Below are positions 29,939 to 39,385 of a stretch of DNA of 64,000 bases, piece by piece. The stretch is taken from NCBI GenBank assembly GCA_902795065.1, contig CADBJR010000001.1:124001-188000 (forward strand). The letters are read 5' to 3'. Within the stretch, counting starts at the first letter, position 1, and the number at the start of each line of letters is the position of its first letter. The position numbers and the translations under genes are program-made. Below the pieces are notes generated by a model. That model was given only the letters and a program-made list of their open reading frames with translations. It searched no databases and had not been told where the DNA came from. Source of the DNA: an uncultured Coriobacteriaceae bacterium. GTDB lineage: Bacteria > Actinomycetota > Coriobacteriia > Coriobacteriales > Atopobiaceae.

Positions 29939-31033
29939 ATGGCAAAAGCAGCAAAGACGCAGATGCAGGGAATCAAGCCCGTCACCGATGAGGACGAGCG
30001 CTCGGCGGCCATCGCCAAAGCGCGCAAGGAGATCGAGGGCAAGTACGGCGCAGGCGCCATCATGCGCTTCGGCGACAACGACTCCGCGCTCGAGATCGAG
30101 GCGATTCCCACCGGATCGCTCGCGCTCGATGTTGCGCTCGGCATCGGCGGCGTCCCCCGCGGCCGCATCGTCGAGATCTACGGACCCGAGTCCTCGGGCA
30201 AGACCACGCTGTCGCTCGAGATCCTCGCCGAGGCTCAGGCCCTCGGCGGCGTCGTCGCCTTCATCGACGCGGAGCACGCCCTCGATCCCGGCTACGCCGC
30301 TCGCGTGGGCGTCGATATCGACGAAGTGCTCATCTCCCAGCCAGACTCCGGCGAGCAGGCGCTCGAGATCTGCGACATGCTCGTCAAATCCGGCGCCATC
30401 GACGTCGTCGTCATCGATTCGGTCGCAGCCCTCGTCCCCAGGGCGGAGATCGAGGGGGAGATCGGCGAGGCAACGGTGGGCGCTCAGGCACGCCTGATGA
30501 GCCAGGCCCTCCGCAAGCTCGCGGGTTCGCTCTCCAAGTCGAACACCACATGCATCTTCATCAACCAGATCCGTGAGAAGATCGGCGTCTTCTACGGCAA
30601 TCCCGAGACCACGCCCGGCGGCCGTGCCCTGCGCTTCTTCGCTTCCGTCCGCCTCGAGATCAGGCGCGTCGACAGCATCAAGCGCGATGGCGAGGTCATC
30701 GGCAACCGCGTCCGCGTCAAGGTCGTCAAGAACAAGGTCGCCCCTCCGTTCAAGCAGGCGGAGTTCGACATCATGTACGGCACGGGCATCTCCAAGGAGG
30801 GAAGCGTGCTCGACATGGCTGTCGATTGCGACATCGTCAGCAAGATGGGTCCCTGGTATTCCTATGGCACCGAACGCCTTGGACAGGGCCGCGAAGCCGC
30901 AAAGGAGTACCTGCGCACCAATCCGGAGCTCCTCGACGAGATCGATACCAAGGTCCGCCAGAAGACTGGTCTCGAGTTCGACGATGACGAGGTCGGCGCC
31001 CCGATCGACCTTGACGCCACCACAACCGATTAA
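29939..31033 (+). CDS. recA: Recombinase RecA
   Basis: 364 aa. The Walker A motif [11 protein letters not shown], Walker [13 protein letters not shown], loop 2 region [20 protein letters not shown] and the conserved [16 protein letters not shown] are all present. RecA forms filaments on single-stranded DNA for recombination and triggers LexA self-cleavage. GGTAGGAG precedes ATG 29939; an upstream in-frame start would lie inside the promoter. The acidic tail is as expected. recX follows after 3 bp. Confidence 0.98.
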   Translation: MAKAAKTQMQGIKPVTDEDERSAAIAKARKEIEGKYGAGAIMRFGDNDSALEIEAIPTGSLALDVALGIGGVPRGRIVEIYGPESSGKTTLSLEILAEAQALGGVVAFIDAEHALDPGYAARVGVDIDEVLISQPDSGEQALEICDMLVKSGAIDVVVIDSVAALVPRAEIEGEIGEATVGAQARLMSQALRKLAGSLSKSNTTCIFINQIREKIGVFYGNPETTPGGRALRFFASVRLEIRRVDSIKRDGEVIGNRVRVKVVKNKVAPPFKQAEFDIMYGTGISKEGSVLDMAVDCDIVSKMGPWYSYGTERLGQGREAAKEYLRTNPELLDEIDTKVRQKTGLEFDDDEVGAPIDLDATTTD

Positions 31034-31036
31034 ACC

Positions 31037-31699
31037 ATGGGCGGCACTCCGACCATCACGATCGAGCTGCCCGAGAAATCGCACCAGGCCTTTGGGAGAA
31101 CGAAGCCCAAGGGCCTGGTCGTTCTCGATTCAGGAGGACATGAAAGCAGGTTCTATGTCCCCGTTGCGGTAGCCCGAGTCCTCAAGTCTCGATACGATAA
31201 GGGTGAACTTGAGGTTGAAGGATATTGCAATCTCAAGGAGACGATCGAGTCGCTCTCGCTCGAGTGCGCCTGGAAACGTCTTCTCAACCTCATCGACCTG
31301 CGCGACTACTCCTCAAAGGAAGCCGATGAGAAGCTCCTGATGGATGGATACTCCGAGCAGGTCCGCATTACAACCGTCGAACGAGGGCGCTCCTGCCATC
31401 TCATCGACGATTCGCGCTTCGGCGAGTTCTTCGTACGCGGCAAGATATCTGCCGGATGGGGAAGGGATCGTATCGCCCGCGAACTCGAACGTCGCGGCAT
31501 CGATCCATCGTCGGTACCAGGATGGCCAGATGAATACTTCTCCGATGAGGATGAATACGAGCGGGCCCGCTCCATTGCTCTCCGCAAACATCTTTCGGGA
31601 AAGGATGACTTCTCGAGAATCATGCGCGCGCTTGCATCAAAAGGATTTCCGTCTTCGATTGCGTACCGGGTTGCCCGTGATCTTACCGATGAGGATTGA
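31037..31699 (+). CDS. recX: Regulatory protein RecX
   Basis: 220 aa, mostly helical, with the RecX repeats: AWKRLLNLIDLRDYSSKEADEKL, then ISAGWGRDRIARELERRGID, and at the end SRIMRALASKGFPSSIAYRV. RecX binds RecA filaments and tempers their activity. It has an N-terminal extension of about 60 residues before the first repeat. It starts 3 bp after recA without a visible ribosome site, so it is probably translated by coupling to recA and induced with it. Confidence 0.88.
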   Translation: MGGTPTITIELPEKSHQAFGRTKPKGLVVLDSGGHESRFYVPVAVARVLKSRYDKGELEVEGYCNLKETIESLSLECAWKRLLNLIDLRDYSSKEADEKLLMDGYSEQVRITTVERGRSCHLIDDSRFGEFFVRGKISAGWGRDRIARELERRGIDPSSVPGWPDEYFSDEDEYERARSIALRKHLSGKDDFSRIMRALASKGFPSSIAYRVARDLTDED

Positions 31700-31960
31700 G
31701 CTGCCCTTTCTGAATCTCATTGGCTCTGCGATGTTTGTGTTGGCTAATTGACTTTGACTCAAGCGCATTCTACGATAGATATGCCCTAAGGCGTATTCCG
31801 TCTTCTGCTTCCACGCAAGACGTTTCTTTCATATGATGTGCGGGCTTTTTCCCGTAGATTGAGCATGCAAGATGCGCATACCCCTTATGGCGGGTTCCCA
31901 TGCCGCGCATGGGTCTCCTGAACACACTTGCATAAACGCACGTTATCTGAGGAGCCAAAC

Positions 31961-33520
31961 ATGGATTGGAAATTCATCATCCTAGCTGCGGTATGCGCTG
32001 CCGTCGCGGCAGTCATCGCATACCGTTTCGCACAGAGCAAGACGAACGCAGCCGTCGTAGCCGCCGAGGCGAAGATCGACGAGGCGAACCGCTCCGCCGA
32101 GCGCATCGTCTCCGAGGCGAGCCGCAACGCCGAGAACGCCAAGAAGGAGGCCGTCCTCTCCGCCAAGGAGGAGATCCTCCAGCTCAAAGCCAACTCCGAG
32201 GCAGAGGAGAAGAAGCGCAAGCAGGAGCTCCAGGGTATCGAGAACCGCATCATGCAGCGCGAGGAGACGCTCGACAAGCGCAGCGACTCGCTCGATAAGC
32301 GCGAGCATCAGCTCTCCAGCCTCGCCGGCCAGCTCGACAAGCGCGAGCGCGACCTCGACGCCCTCGCGGCAAGCCACGCCGCAGAGCTCGAGCGCATCGC
32401 CGGCCTCACCAAGGACGAGGCGCATGACGAGCTTCTCGCCCGCGTCCGCGCCGAGTCCGTGCGCGAGGAGGCGCAGATCCTGCGCGAATCCGAGATGCGC
32501 GTCCGCGACCAGGCCGACAAGACGGCCCGCGAGATCATCTCCACGGCGATCCAGCGTTGCGCCGCCGATCAGGCGGGCGAGATCACGGTCACGTCGGTCC
32601 ACATTCCCTCGGATGACCTCAAGGGCCGTATCATCGGCCGCGAGGGCCGCAATATCCGCACCTTCGAGCAGGTCTCCGGTGTGAACCTCGTCATCGACGA
32701 TACGCCCGAGACCGTCGTGCTCTCGAGCTTCGACCCGGTGCGCCGCGAGACTGCGCGCGTGGCGCTCGAGAACCTCATCGCAGACGGCCGCATCCATCCC
32801 GCCCGCATCGAGGAGCTCTACAAGAAGGCGGAGGAGCTCGTGAACGAGCGAGTCCGCGAGTCCGGCGAGCAGGCGGCCTTCGATGCCGGCATCCACGACC
32901 TGCATCCCGAGCTCATCCGTACCCTCGGCGCACTCCGCTACCGCACCTCATTCGGCCAGAACGTGCTCCAGCACTCGATCCAAGTCTCCATGCTCTGCGG
33001 CATCATGGCGTCCGAGCTCGGACTCGATGAGACGCCCGCCAAGCGCGCCGGCCTGCTCCACGACCTCGGCAAGGCCATCGACCACGAGGTCGAGGGTCCT
33101 CACGCCATCATCGGCGCCGACCTCGCCCGCCGCTATGGCGAGAAGCCCAACATCGTGCACGCCATCGAAGCGCACCACGCCGACGTCGAGCCCGACACCG
33201 TCCTCGACGTGCTCGTGATGGCCGCAGACGCCATCTCCGCCGCCCGTCCCGGCGCCCGCCGCGAGTCTGCCGAGACCTACATCAAGCGTCTCGAGAAGCT
33301 CGAGGAGATCTCGAACTCCCATGACGGCGTCGAGCGCACCTATGCCATGCAGGCCGGCCGCGAGCTCCATGTCATGGTCGAGCCCGAGAAGATCTCCGAT
33401 GCCCAGGCAACGGTCCTCGCGCACGATATCGCGAAGCAGATCGAGGACGAGATGGAGTATCCCGGCCAGGTCCGCGTCGTCGTCATCCGCGAGTCCCGCG
33501 CTGTCGACGTGGCGAAGTAG
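31961..33520 (+). CDS. rny: Ribonuclease Y
   Basis: 519 aa. One N-terminal membrane helix ([19 protein letters not shown]) is followed by a long coiled coil (about residues 35-200, many Glu/Lys/Arg). A KH domain comes next ([24 protein letters not shown]), then an HD domain ([15 protein letters not shown] with [15 protein letters not shown]) holding the metal ligands. RNase Y is the membrane-tethered endonuclease that starts mRNA decay. GAGGAG precedes ATG 31961. It is followed within 3 bp by a GHKL ATPase gene. Confidence 0.96.
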   Translation: MDWKFIILAAVCAAVAAVIAYRFAQSKTNAAVVAAEAKIDEANRSAERIVSEASRNAENAKKEAVLSAKEEILQLKANSEAEEKKRKQELQGIENRIMQREETLDKRSDSLDKREHQLSSLAGQLDKRERDLDALAASHAAELERIAGLTKDEAHDELLARVRAESVREEAQILRESEMRVRDQADKTAREIISTAIQRCAADQAGEITVTSVHIPSDDLKGRIIGREGRNIRTFEQVSGVNLVIDDTPETVVLSSFDPVRRETARVALENLIADGRIHPARIEELYKKAEELVNERVRESGEQAAFDAGIHDLHPELIRTLGALRYRTSFGQNVLQHSIQVSMLCGIMASELGLDETPAKRAGLLHDLGKAIDHEVEGPHAIIGADLARRYGEKPNIVHAIEAHHADVEPDTVLDVLVMAADAISAARPGARRESAETYIKRLEKLEEISNSHDGVERTYAMQAGRELHVMVEPEKISDAQATVLAHDIAKQIEDEMEYPGQVRVVVIRESRAVDVAK

Positions 33521-33523
33521 GCC

Positions 33524-34603
33524 ATGGCAGGCACGCCCTCAGACCTTGCGAGCTTCGTCGAAGCCACGTGCGGGAACGGAGCGCTCCGCGTCGAGGAGAA
33601 CCTCGGCGCGGGGTACGTGAGGCTGCGCGTTGCCGAAGCAGAGCGCCGCCAGGCGAAACACGACATCCGCTGCATCGAGGACGTCGTCATAGAGATGCTG
33701 AGGAACGCCCGCGATGCGGGCGCTTGTCATATCTACGTGGCCAGCTCGCGCGAGGGCGATATCCGCACCATCGTCATGCTCGACGACGGATCGGGCATCC
33801 CCTCCACAATGCACGATAGGATCTTCGAAGCGCGCGTCACCTCGAAGCTCGAAAGCGTCCATGTCGACCGCTGGGGTGTCCACGGCCGCGGTATGGCGCT
33901 CTTCTCGGTACGGGAGAACGTCGAATCGGCTCGCGTCGTATCGTCCGCACCGGGAAAGGGCGCTGCCATCAAGGTCGTCTCGAACGCGACGGCCCTGCCC
34001 GAGCGTGCAGACCAATCCACCTGGCCGCTCGTCTCCCAGGATGAGGACGGACGCGATGCCTGCGTCCGCGGTCCCCACAACATCATCCGCACATGCGCCG
34101 AGTTCGCGCTCGAGGAGCGCGGGTCATGCGAGGTCTATCTCGGCTCCGCGGCCGAGATCGCCGCGACGGCGCATGCACGCGCGCCCCGGGCCCATTCCGA
34201 TACCGACCTGCTCTTCATCGACGACCTCTCCGAGCTTCCCGTGCTCACGCGCCTGCGCGAGGCCGCTGATGCCTCCGAGCTTCTCGAGCAGGCCCGCTCG
34301 CTCGGGCTCGAGATGAGCGAGCGCACCGCCCATCGCATCATCTCCGGACAGGTCAAGCCGCTCCGCAGCGTCGCTGCCCAGCTCCTCTCCTCGGCGCCTA
34401 AGAATCAGCACGAGGTCGACCTCATGAGCACCAACAGGGGCCTCAAGATGAGCAAAGCCGACAAGGATTCCTTCGCGCTCGAGATGGAGCGGGCGTTCTC
34501 GTTCGTAACATCGCGCTACTACGTCCGCCTCACGGACGATCCCAAGGTTCGCGTCTCCTCGAACAAGATCACGGTCACCTTTGAGGTCGAGGACACGGAC
34601 TAG
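33524..34603 (+). CDS. GHKL-type ATPase of unknown role
   Basis: 359 aa. The N-terminal half has a Bergerat-fold ATP site: EMLRNARDAGACHIYV (N box with Glu and Asn), MLDDGSGIPSTMHDRIFEAR (G1) and WGVHGRGMALFSVREN (G2). This is like MutL, Hsp90 and histidine kinases, but no phosphoacceptor His domain, sensor domain or MutL C-terminal domain is recognisable. The C-terminal half (about 170-359) contains helical stretches and the block STNRGLKMSKADKDSFALEM. Its start lies 3 bp after rny, so it is very likely co-transcribed with it, and spoVS is next. The function is not known to me; a nucleic-acid-linked ATPase switch is only a guess. Confidence 0.8.
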   Translation: MAGTPSDLASFVEATCGNGALRVEENLGAGYVRLRVAEAERRQAKHDIRCIEDVVIEMLRNARDAGACHIYVASSREGDIRTIVMLDDGSGIPSTMHDRIFEARVTSKLESVHVDRWGVHGRGMALFSVRENVESARVVSSAPGKGAAIKVVSNATALPERADQSTWPLVSQDEDGRDACVRGPHNIIRTCAEFALEERGSCEVYLGSAAEIAATAHARAPRAHSDTDLLFIDDLSELPVLTRLREAADASELLEQARSLGLEMSERTAHRIISGQVKPLRSVAAQLLSSAPKNQHEVDLMSTNRGLKMSKADKDSFALEMERAFSFVTSRYYVRLTDDPKVRVSSNKITVTFEVEDTD

Positions 34604-34723
34604 CCCCACCACCTGCCTTTTTATGTCTTTTCAAACGTCGACGATACGTCTACTATTGGATGATGTAGCACCAACGGTCTCAAACACAGAAGCACGGCAA
34701 CAGCAACACGCAGGAGTCACAGC

Positions 34724-35044
34724 ATGGATTATCTGAAGGTTTCATCCAAATCCTCACCGGCATCCGTCGCCGGCGCCATCGCCGGTCTCGTCAAAGATGG
34801 CGTTCCGGTCAATATCCAGTGCGTCGGTGCCGGTGCCGTCAACCAGGCTGTCAAGGCGATGACTATCGCCCGTGGCTTCCTGATCCCCACAGGCGTCGAC
34901 ATCTCCTGCGCCTCCGCCTTCGCCGATATCGAGATCGGCGGGGAGAAGCGCACCGCCATCCGTTTCGCACTCTACGTCCATCGCCTCGGACCCCAGTCGC
35001 ACGCCAGCGATCCCTCCGAGGACGACTACGAGGTGTATGCCTAA
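34724..35044 (+). CDS. spoVS: Stage V sporulation protein S homologue
   Basis: 106 aa. The conserved core MDYLKVSSKSSPASVAGAIA, GAGAVNQAVKAMTIARGFL and IEIGGEKRTAIRFAL is of the SpoVS family (an Alba-like fold that may bind nucleic acid). An acidic tail is added (SDPSEDDYEVYA). SpoVS is also common in non-spore-formers, where its role is undefined. It lies between the rny-ATPase pair and miaB; the miaB ATG follows its stop codon directly, so co-translation is likely. Confidence 0.92.
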   Translation: MDYLKVSSKSSPASVAGAIAGLVKDGVPVNIQCVGAGAVNQAVKAMTIARGFLIPTGVDISCASAFADIEIGGEKRTAIRFALYVHRLGPQSHASDPSEDDYEVYA

Positions 35045-36406
35045 ATGACGAGCGCGTCGCTTGTCGGTAAGACCTACCTCATCCGAACCTTCGGCTGCCA
35101 GATGAACCTGCACGACTCCGAGCGCGTCTCGGGTCTGCTCGATGCGTGCGGGTGCAACGAGGTCGAGTCGTTCGAGGAAGCCGACATCGTGGTTTTCATG
35201 ACGTGCTGCGTACGCGAGAACGCCGACCAGCGCCTCTATGGCCAGGCGTCCGCGCTCGTGAGCACGCCTGCGCCGCCGTCGGGCAAGCGCGTCGTCGCCA
35301 TCGGCGGGTGCATCGCCCAGCGCGATGGAGAGCGCCTCAAGGCGAACGTCCCCGCCTGCGACATCGTCTTCGGCACGAGCGCGCTCGGGAAGCTCCCCGA
35401 GCTCCTCGCTGAGGCGTTCTCGTCTGACAAGCGCCGCATCCTCGTCGACACTGCTGAGGACGGATCGTTCTCCACCGACCTTCCGAGCCATCCCGCGCAA
35501 CCGTTCCACGCTTGGGTCCCCATCATGTACGGGTGCAACAATTTCTGCACCTACTGCATCGTTCCCTACGTGCGCGGCCGCGAGCGGAGCCGAACCTTCG
35601 AGACGGTCGTCGGCGAGTGCGCCCGCCTCACTGCGAACGGTGTGCGCGAGATCTGCCTGCTCGGCCAGAACGTCAACTCCTACGGACGCGACCTCTACGG
35701 CTCGCCCCGTTTCGCCGACCTCATCCGCGCGGTGGGGGAGACCGGCATCGATCGCCTCCGCTTCACCTCGTCGAATCCCAAGGATCTCAACGACGACGTC
35801 ATCGCCGCCATGGCCGAGACGCCCTGCGTCATGCCCCACCTCCATCTAGCCGTCCAGAGCGGCTCCACACGCATCCTCAAGGCGATGAACCGCTCCTATA
35901 CGCGCGAGCAGTACATCGACCTCGTGGGACGTCTCAGGTCCGCGATGCCCGACATCGCCCTCACGACCGACGTCATCGTCGGCTTCCCCGGCGAGACCGA
36001 GGAGGATTTCCTCGAGACGATGTCGCTCTTCGAGGAGGTGCGCTTCGCCGGCGCGTTCACGTTCATCTATTCGAAGCGACCCGGCACCCCGGCAGCCAAG
36101 ATCGTCGACCCGACACCTCCCGAGGTCATCCAGGAGCGCTTCGAGCGCCTCACCCATCTCGTCGAGGATCTGAGCTGGACCGCGAACCAAGCCGACCTCG
36201 GCAGACGCGTCGAGGTGCTCGTCGAATCCACCTCGAAGCGCGCCGATGACATCATGGTCGGCCACAGCGAGAAGAACCAGACGGTCCATTTCCCGCTTCC
36301 GTCCGACAAGTCCGCCGAGGGGCTCGTTGGCAGGATCGCGACCGTCGAGGTCGATCGTGCACGCACCTGGTACCTCTCGGGTACCATGGTCGGGGACGCC
36401 CGATGA
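35045..36406 (+). CDS. miaB: tRNA-2-methylthio-N6-dimethylallyladenosine synthase MiaB
   Basis: 453 aa. It is a radical SAM methylthiotransferase that turns i6A37 into ms2i6A37. The N-terminal cluster Cys are in TFGCQMNLHDSERV, MTCCVREN and IGGCIAQR. The radical SAM motif is YGCNNFCTYCIVPYVRGRE. A TRAM domain is at the end. TFGCQMN and CIVPYVRGRERSR are specific for MiaB. It overlaps miaA, which makes its substrate, by 4 bp. The start directly abuts the spoVS stop. Confidence 0.96.
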   Translation: MTSASLVGKTYLIRTFGCQMNLHDSERVSGLLDACGCNEVESFEEADIVVFMTCCVRENADQRLYGQASALVSTPAPPSGKRVVAIGGCIAQRDGERLKANVPACDIVFGTSALGKLPELLAEAFSSDKRRILVDTAEDGSFSTDLPSHPAQPFHAWVPIMYGCNNFCTYCIVPYVRGRERSRTFETVVGECARLTANGVREICLLGQNVNSYGRDLYGSPRFADLIRAVGETGIDRLRFTSSNPKDLNDDVIAAMAETPCVMPHLHLAVQSGSTRILKAMNRSYTREQYIDLVGRLRSAMPDIALTTDVIVGFPGETEEDFLETMSLFEEVRFAGAFTFIYSKRPGTPAAKIVDPTPPEVIQERFERLTHLVEDLSWTANQADLGRRVEVLVESTSKRADDIMVGHSEKNQTVHFPLPSDKSAEGLVGRIATVEVDRARTWYLSGTMVGDAR

Positions 36407-37338
36407 CGGCTTGTCCGCCGCTCATCTGCATCGTCGGCCCTACCGCATCCGGCAAGAGCGCCGTTGCAGAGGAGATCTCCCTGCGTATAGGGGGCGCTGT
36501 CGTATCCGTCGACGCGATGCAGGTCTACACGGGCATGGACATCGGCACGGCGAAGACCCCGCTCGTGGAGCGCCGTTGCGCGCTCCACATGATCGACGTG
36601 TGCCCCATCACTGAGAACTACTCCGTCGAACGCTTCCAATCCGACGCGCGCGCCTGCATCGACCGGCTGCGCCCCGAGGGAACGGAGCCGGTGCTCTGCG
36701 GGGGCACGGGACTCTACCTGAACGCCGTCATCGACGAGATGGACTTCGCTTCCGGATACCGCGGAGACGATCGGCGCGAAGCCTACGAGGGGCTTGCCCG
36801 CTCTGAAGGACCGCAAGCCGTCTACGACCTTCTTATGACCCGTGATCCCAAGAGCGCCGCAGCGATCCATCCCAACAACGTCCGTCGTGTCATCCGAGCC
36901 CTCGAGCTCGCTGACGAGGGGAAGAGCTACGCCGCATCGCTCACGACGCTCCACGATCGTGCCACGCACTACGATGCCCGCATCTTCGGCCTCATGCTTC
37001 CACGCGAACAGCTCTACCGACGCATCGACGCGCGCGTCGACGAGATGTTCAACCACGGCCTCGTTGCCGAGGTGGAGCGCCTTCGCGCACAGGGACTGTC
37101 GACAGCGACCACGGCCGGCCAGGCCATCGGCTACAAGGAGATCCTCCAGATGCTCGAGGGGACGATCACGTGCGAGGAGGCCCGCGAGGCCATCAAGGTC
37201 GGCACGCGCCGTTATGCGAAGCGCCAGATCTCCTGGTTCAAGCACGACGGACGCGTCCGGTGGATCGATATGGAGGGGTCGGACCCTTCGGAAGCTGCTT
37301 CGCTCATCATATCGGAGGCACACGATGACGCGCTTTGA
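36403..37338 (+). CDS. miaA: tRNA dimethylallyltransferase MiaA
   Basis: 311 aa. The P-loop GPTASGKSAVAEE, the conserved DAMQVYTGMDIGTAKT, GGTGLYLNAVID and RRYAKRQISWFKHD identify the enzyme that prenylates A37 of tRNAs reading UNN codons. The product feeds MiaB upstream. The start overlaps miaB (ATGA); the end overlaps hflX by 14 bp. The miaB-miaA-hflX order is a conserved cluster. Confidence 0.96.
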   Translation: MTACPPLICIVGPTASGKSAVAEEISLRIGGAVVSVDAMQVYTGMDIGTAKTPLVERRCALHMIDVCPITENYSVERFQSDARACIDRLRPEGTEPVLCGGTGLYLNAVIDEMDFASGYRGDDRREAYEGLARSEGPQAVYDLLMTRDPKSAAAIHPNNVRRVIRALELADEGKSYAASLTTLHDRATHYDARIFGLMLPREQLYRRIDARVDEMFNHGLVAEVERLRAQGLSTATTAGQAIGYKEILQMLEGTITCEEAREAIKVGTRRYAKRQISWFKHDGRVRWIDMEGSDPSEAASLIISEAHDDAL

Positions 37339-38722
37339 GCATCACTCCACCGCGTTCGTCCCCGAACGCGCCATCCTCGTCGGCGTCGACCTCGGCAGGT
37401 CCGAATGGCTTCTCGAGGACTCGCTCGCAGAGTTGGGCAGGCTGGCGCAGACCGACGGCGCCGAAGTCGTCGGCACCCTCACCCAGCGTCTCGATGCGCC
37501 CGTTCCCAAGACCTTCATCGGCAAGGGCAAGGTCGACGAGGTTGTCTCCGCTGTCCGGGCGCTCGATGCCGACGTTGTCATCTTCGATGACGAGCTTACC
37601 CCGTCCCAGCAGGTCAATCTCGAGAAGATCGTCGGGGAGCCGACCAAGATTATCGACCGTACAGCGCTCATCCTCGATATCTTCGGCCAGCATGCCACGA
37701 CGCGAGAAGGCCGTCTCCAGGTCCAGCTTGCGCAGCTCTCATACGTTCTCCCGCGCCTGCGCGGAATGTGGAGCCACCTGGTGGGCGAGCAGACCCGCGG
37801 CGGCATCGGCAGCCGTTTCGGCCAAGGCGAGAGCCAGCTCGAGGTCGACCGCCGCCTCATCCGCAAGCGCATCTCGACGCTCAAGAACGAGCTGAAGGCC
37901 CTCGAGACGCGCAGGGGAGTCCAAAGCAAGGCACGCTGGGAATCGGGTGTCTACCGCGTCTCGCTCGTGGGATACACCAATGCGGGCAAGTCGACGCTTC
38001 TGAATGCCCTCACGGGCGCGGGTGTCTATGTGCAGGACGAGCTCTTCGCCACGCTCGACCCCACCACACGTGCGCTCGACCTCGAGGAGGGACGAAAGAT
38101 CACCCTCACCGACACGGTCGGCTTCATCCAGAAACTCCCCACGATGCTCGTCGAAGCTTTCAAGTCGACGCTTGCCGAGGCGCGCGCTGCCGATCTCATC
38201 CTGCTCGTCTGCGATGCATCCGACCCGAACTACCGGCTCCAGATCTCCGCTGTCTGCAACGTCCTCTCCGATATCGGAGCCTCCGAGATACCGCGCGTCA
38301 TCGTATTCAACAAATGCGATTGCATCGATGACGAGGCGCGAAGGGCGCTTGAACGGGATTATCCATCCGCGCAGTTCATCTCCGCGATCGATGGCCACGG
38401 TCTGCGCGGGTTGCTCCACCGCATCGCGCGCGAGGCATCCGAGGGCGACTCGACGATGACGGTCTGCATTCCCTACGGGAAGGGCCTGCTCATCAAGATG
38501 CTCCACGAGCGCTGCCAGATCGTGCGTGAGTCGTACGAGGAGGTAGGGCTTGTCGGAACCGTACGCGCGTCGGAGCGCATGGCTAAGACGCTAGCGCCCT
38601 ACCGCTACGGAGATGAGCTGGGAGATACCGAGCAAAACAGGCTGGTGGAGGACGTAGATGGGCAGGGCATGCCTGCCGATGAACTCCAAAGGACGGATCG
38701 AGAAACCCCAGACGCGATGTGA
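37325..38722 (+). CDS. hflX: GTPase HflX
   Basis: 465 aa. The N-terminal domain has TLTQRLDAPVPKTFIGKGKV and VIFDDELTPSQQ; the middle has RGGIGSRFGQGESQLE. The GTPase part shows VSLVGYTNAGKSTLLN (G1), DTVGFIQKLP (G3) and NKCD (G4). HflX rescues stalled or heat-damaged 70S ribosomes by splitting them. GGAGG precedes ATG 37325. The family normally ends near LAPYRYGDEL; the extra 30 or so residues run antisense across the end of the downstream minus-strand gene, an overlap of 132 bp, so the natural stop codon may have been lost. Confidence 0.94.
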   Translation: MTRFEHHSTAFVPERAILVGVDLGRSEWLLEDSLAELGRLAQTDGAEVVGTLTQRLDAPVPKTFIGKGKVDEVVSAVRALDADVVIFDDELTPSQQVNLEKIVGEPTKIIDRTALILDIFGQHATTREGRLQVQLAQLSYVLPRLRGMWSHLVGEQTRGGIGSRFGQGESQLEVDRRLIRKRISTLKNELKALETRRGVQSKARWESGVYRVSLVGYTNAGKSTLLNALTGAGVYVQDELFATLDPTTRALDLEEGRKITLTDTVGFIQKLPTMLVEAFKSTLAEARAADLILLVCDASDPNYRLQISAVCNVLSDIGASEIPRVIVFNKCDCIDDEARRALERDYPSAQFISAIDGHGLRGLLHRIAREASEGDSTMTVCIPYGKGLLIKMLHERCQIVRESYEEVGLVGTVRASERMAKTLAPYRYGDELGDTEQNRLVEDVDGQGMPADELQRTDRETPDAM

Positions 38723-39379
38723 GAATCCCATCTTCTGCCACCTGAGCGCACAGGACCATCCGGTGAGATAGAGGAACAGGTAGGGGAGTAGGGGATAGTA
38801 GTCGGCAGATATGAAGTCGACGCCGGGAAGCCCGAGCCAGGAAAGCATGCCGCCTTCGTAGACGGCTCGCGGGATGCGCACGATCTCCCATCCGAACAGT
38901 CCGATGGAGCCGCGTGACAGCCCGAGCAGAAGCAGGAACACGACGATGAACGCTGCGATCCAACCCCAACCCTCGGGCCTGAAGCCGGCCATCTCGAGAA
39001 GGGCCGCGATCAACGTGCAGGCACCCATGCAGTAGATGATCCCGAAGGAGATCTCGACATCCTTGCCGATGAACGACGTGACGATGTAGATAGCGGCCGC
39101 AACGGCAAGATAGAGGCAGGCACGTTTGATGTTGTTCTTCGAGAAGGTGACCATGGCTCCTGCTATGAACAGGAAGGTCCAGGAGATCGAAGCGCGCCAG
39201 ATATCGACGGCAAGCGTGAAGAACGCCGACGTTGGCACGATACCGATGAAGAAGACCAGGTCGTAGTAGAAATGGAAGAGCACCATCGAAACAACCGAGA
39301 AACCCCTCAGGGTATCGAAAAGACGAACGCGCTGACGAGGCGCGTTCGCAGAGTCGATGTGCGATTCAGGGCGGTCCAT
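38591..39379 (-). CDS. DUF1624 / HGSNAT-type membrane acyltransferase-like protein
   Basis: 262 aa with about seven to eight membrane helices. RLFDTLRGFSVVSMVLFHFYYD is the conserved start of the DUF1624 (heparan-alpha-glucosaminide acetyltransferase catalytic-like) family; IRPLEFIGRHALPIYVLHQPVL is the conserved end. Members are thought to acylate cell-surface sugars, but the substrate here is unknown. The gene starts 6 bp after lexA on the same strand and should be part of its transcript, hence possibly SOS-induced. Its 3' end overlaps hflX by 132 bp in antisense. Confidence 0.85.
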   Translation of the reverse strand: MDRPESHIDSANAPRQRVRLFDTLRGFSVVSMVLFHFYYDLVFFIGIVPTSAFFTLAVDIWRASISWTFLFIAGAMVTFSKNNIKRACLYLAVAAAIYIVTSFIGKDVEISFGIIYCMGACTLIAALLEMAGFRPEGWGWIAAFIVVFLLLLGLSRGSIGLFGWEIVRIPRAVYEGGMLSWLGLPGVDFISADYYPLLPYLFLYLTGWSCALRWQKMGFSHRVWGFSIRPLEFIGRHALPIYVLHQPVLLGISQLISVAVGR

Positions 39380-39385
39380 AGGAGA

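Noticed and set aside
34724-35044. SpoVS as evidence of sporulation
   Set aside because: SpoVS is common in non-spore-formers, and no other sporulation-specific gene is in the window; FtsK here is an ordinary division translocase.
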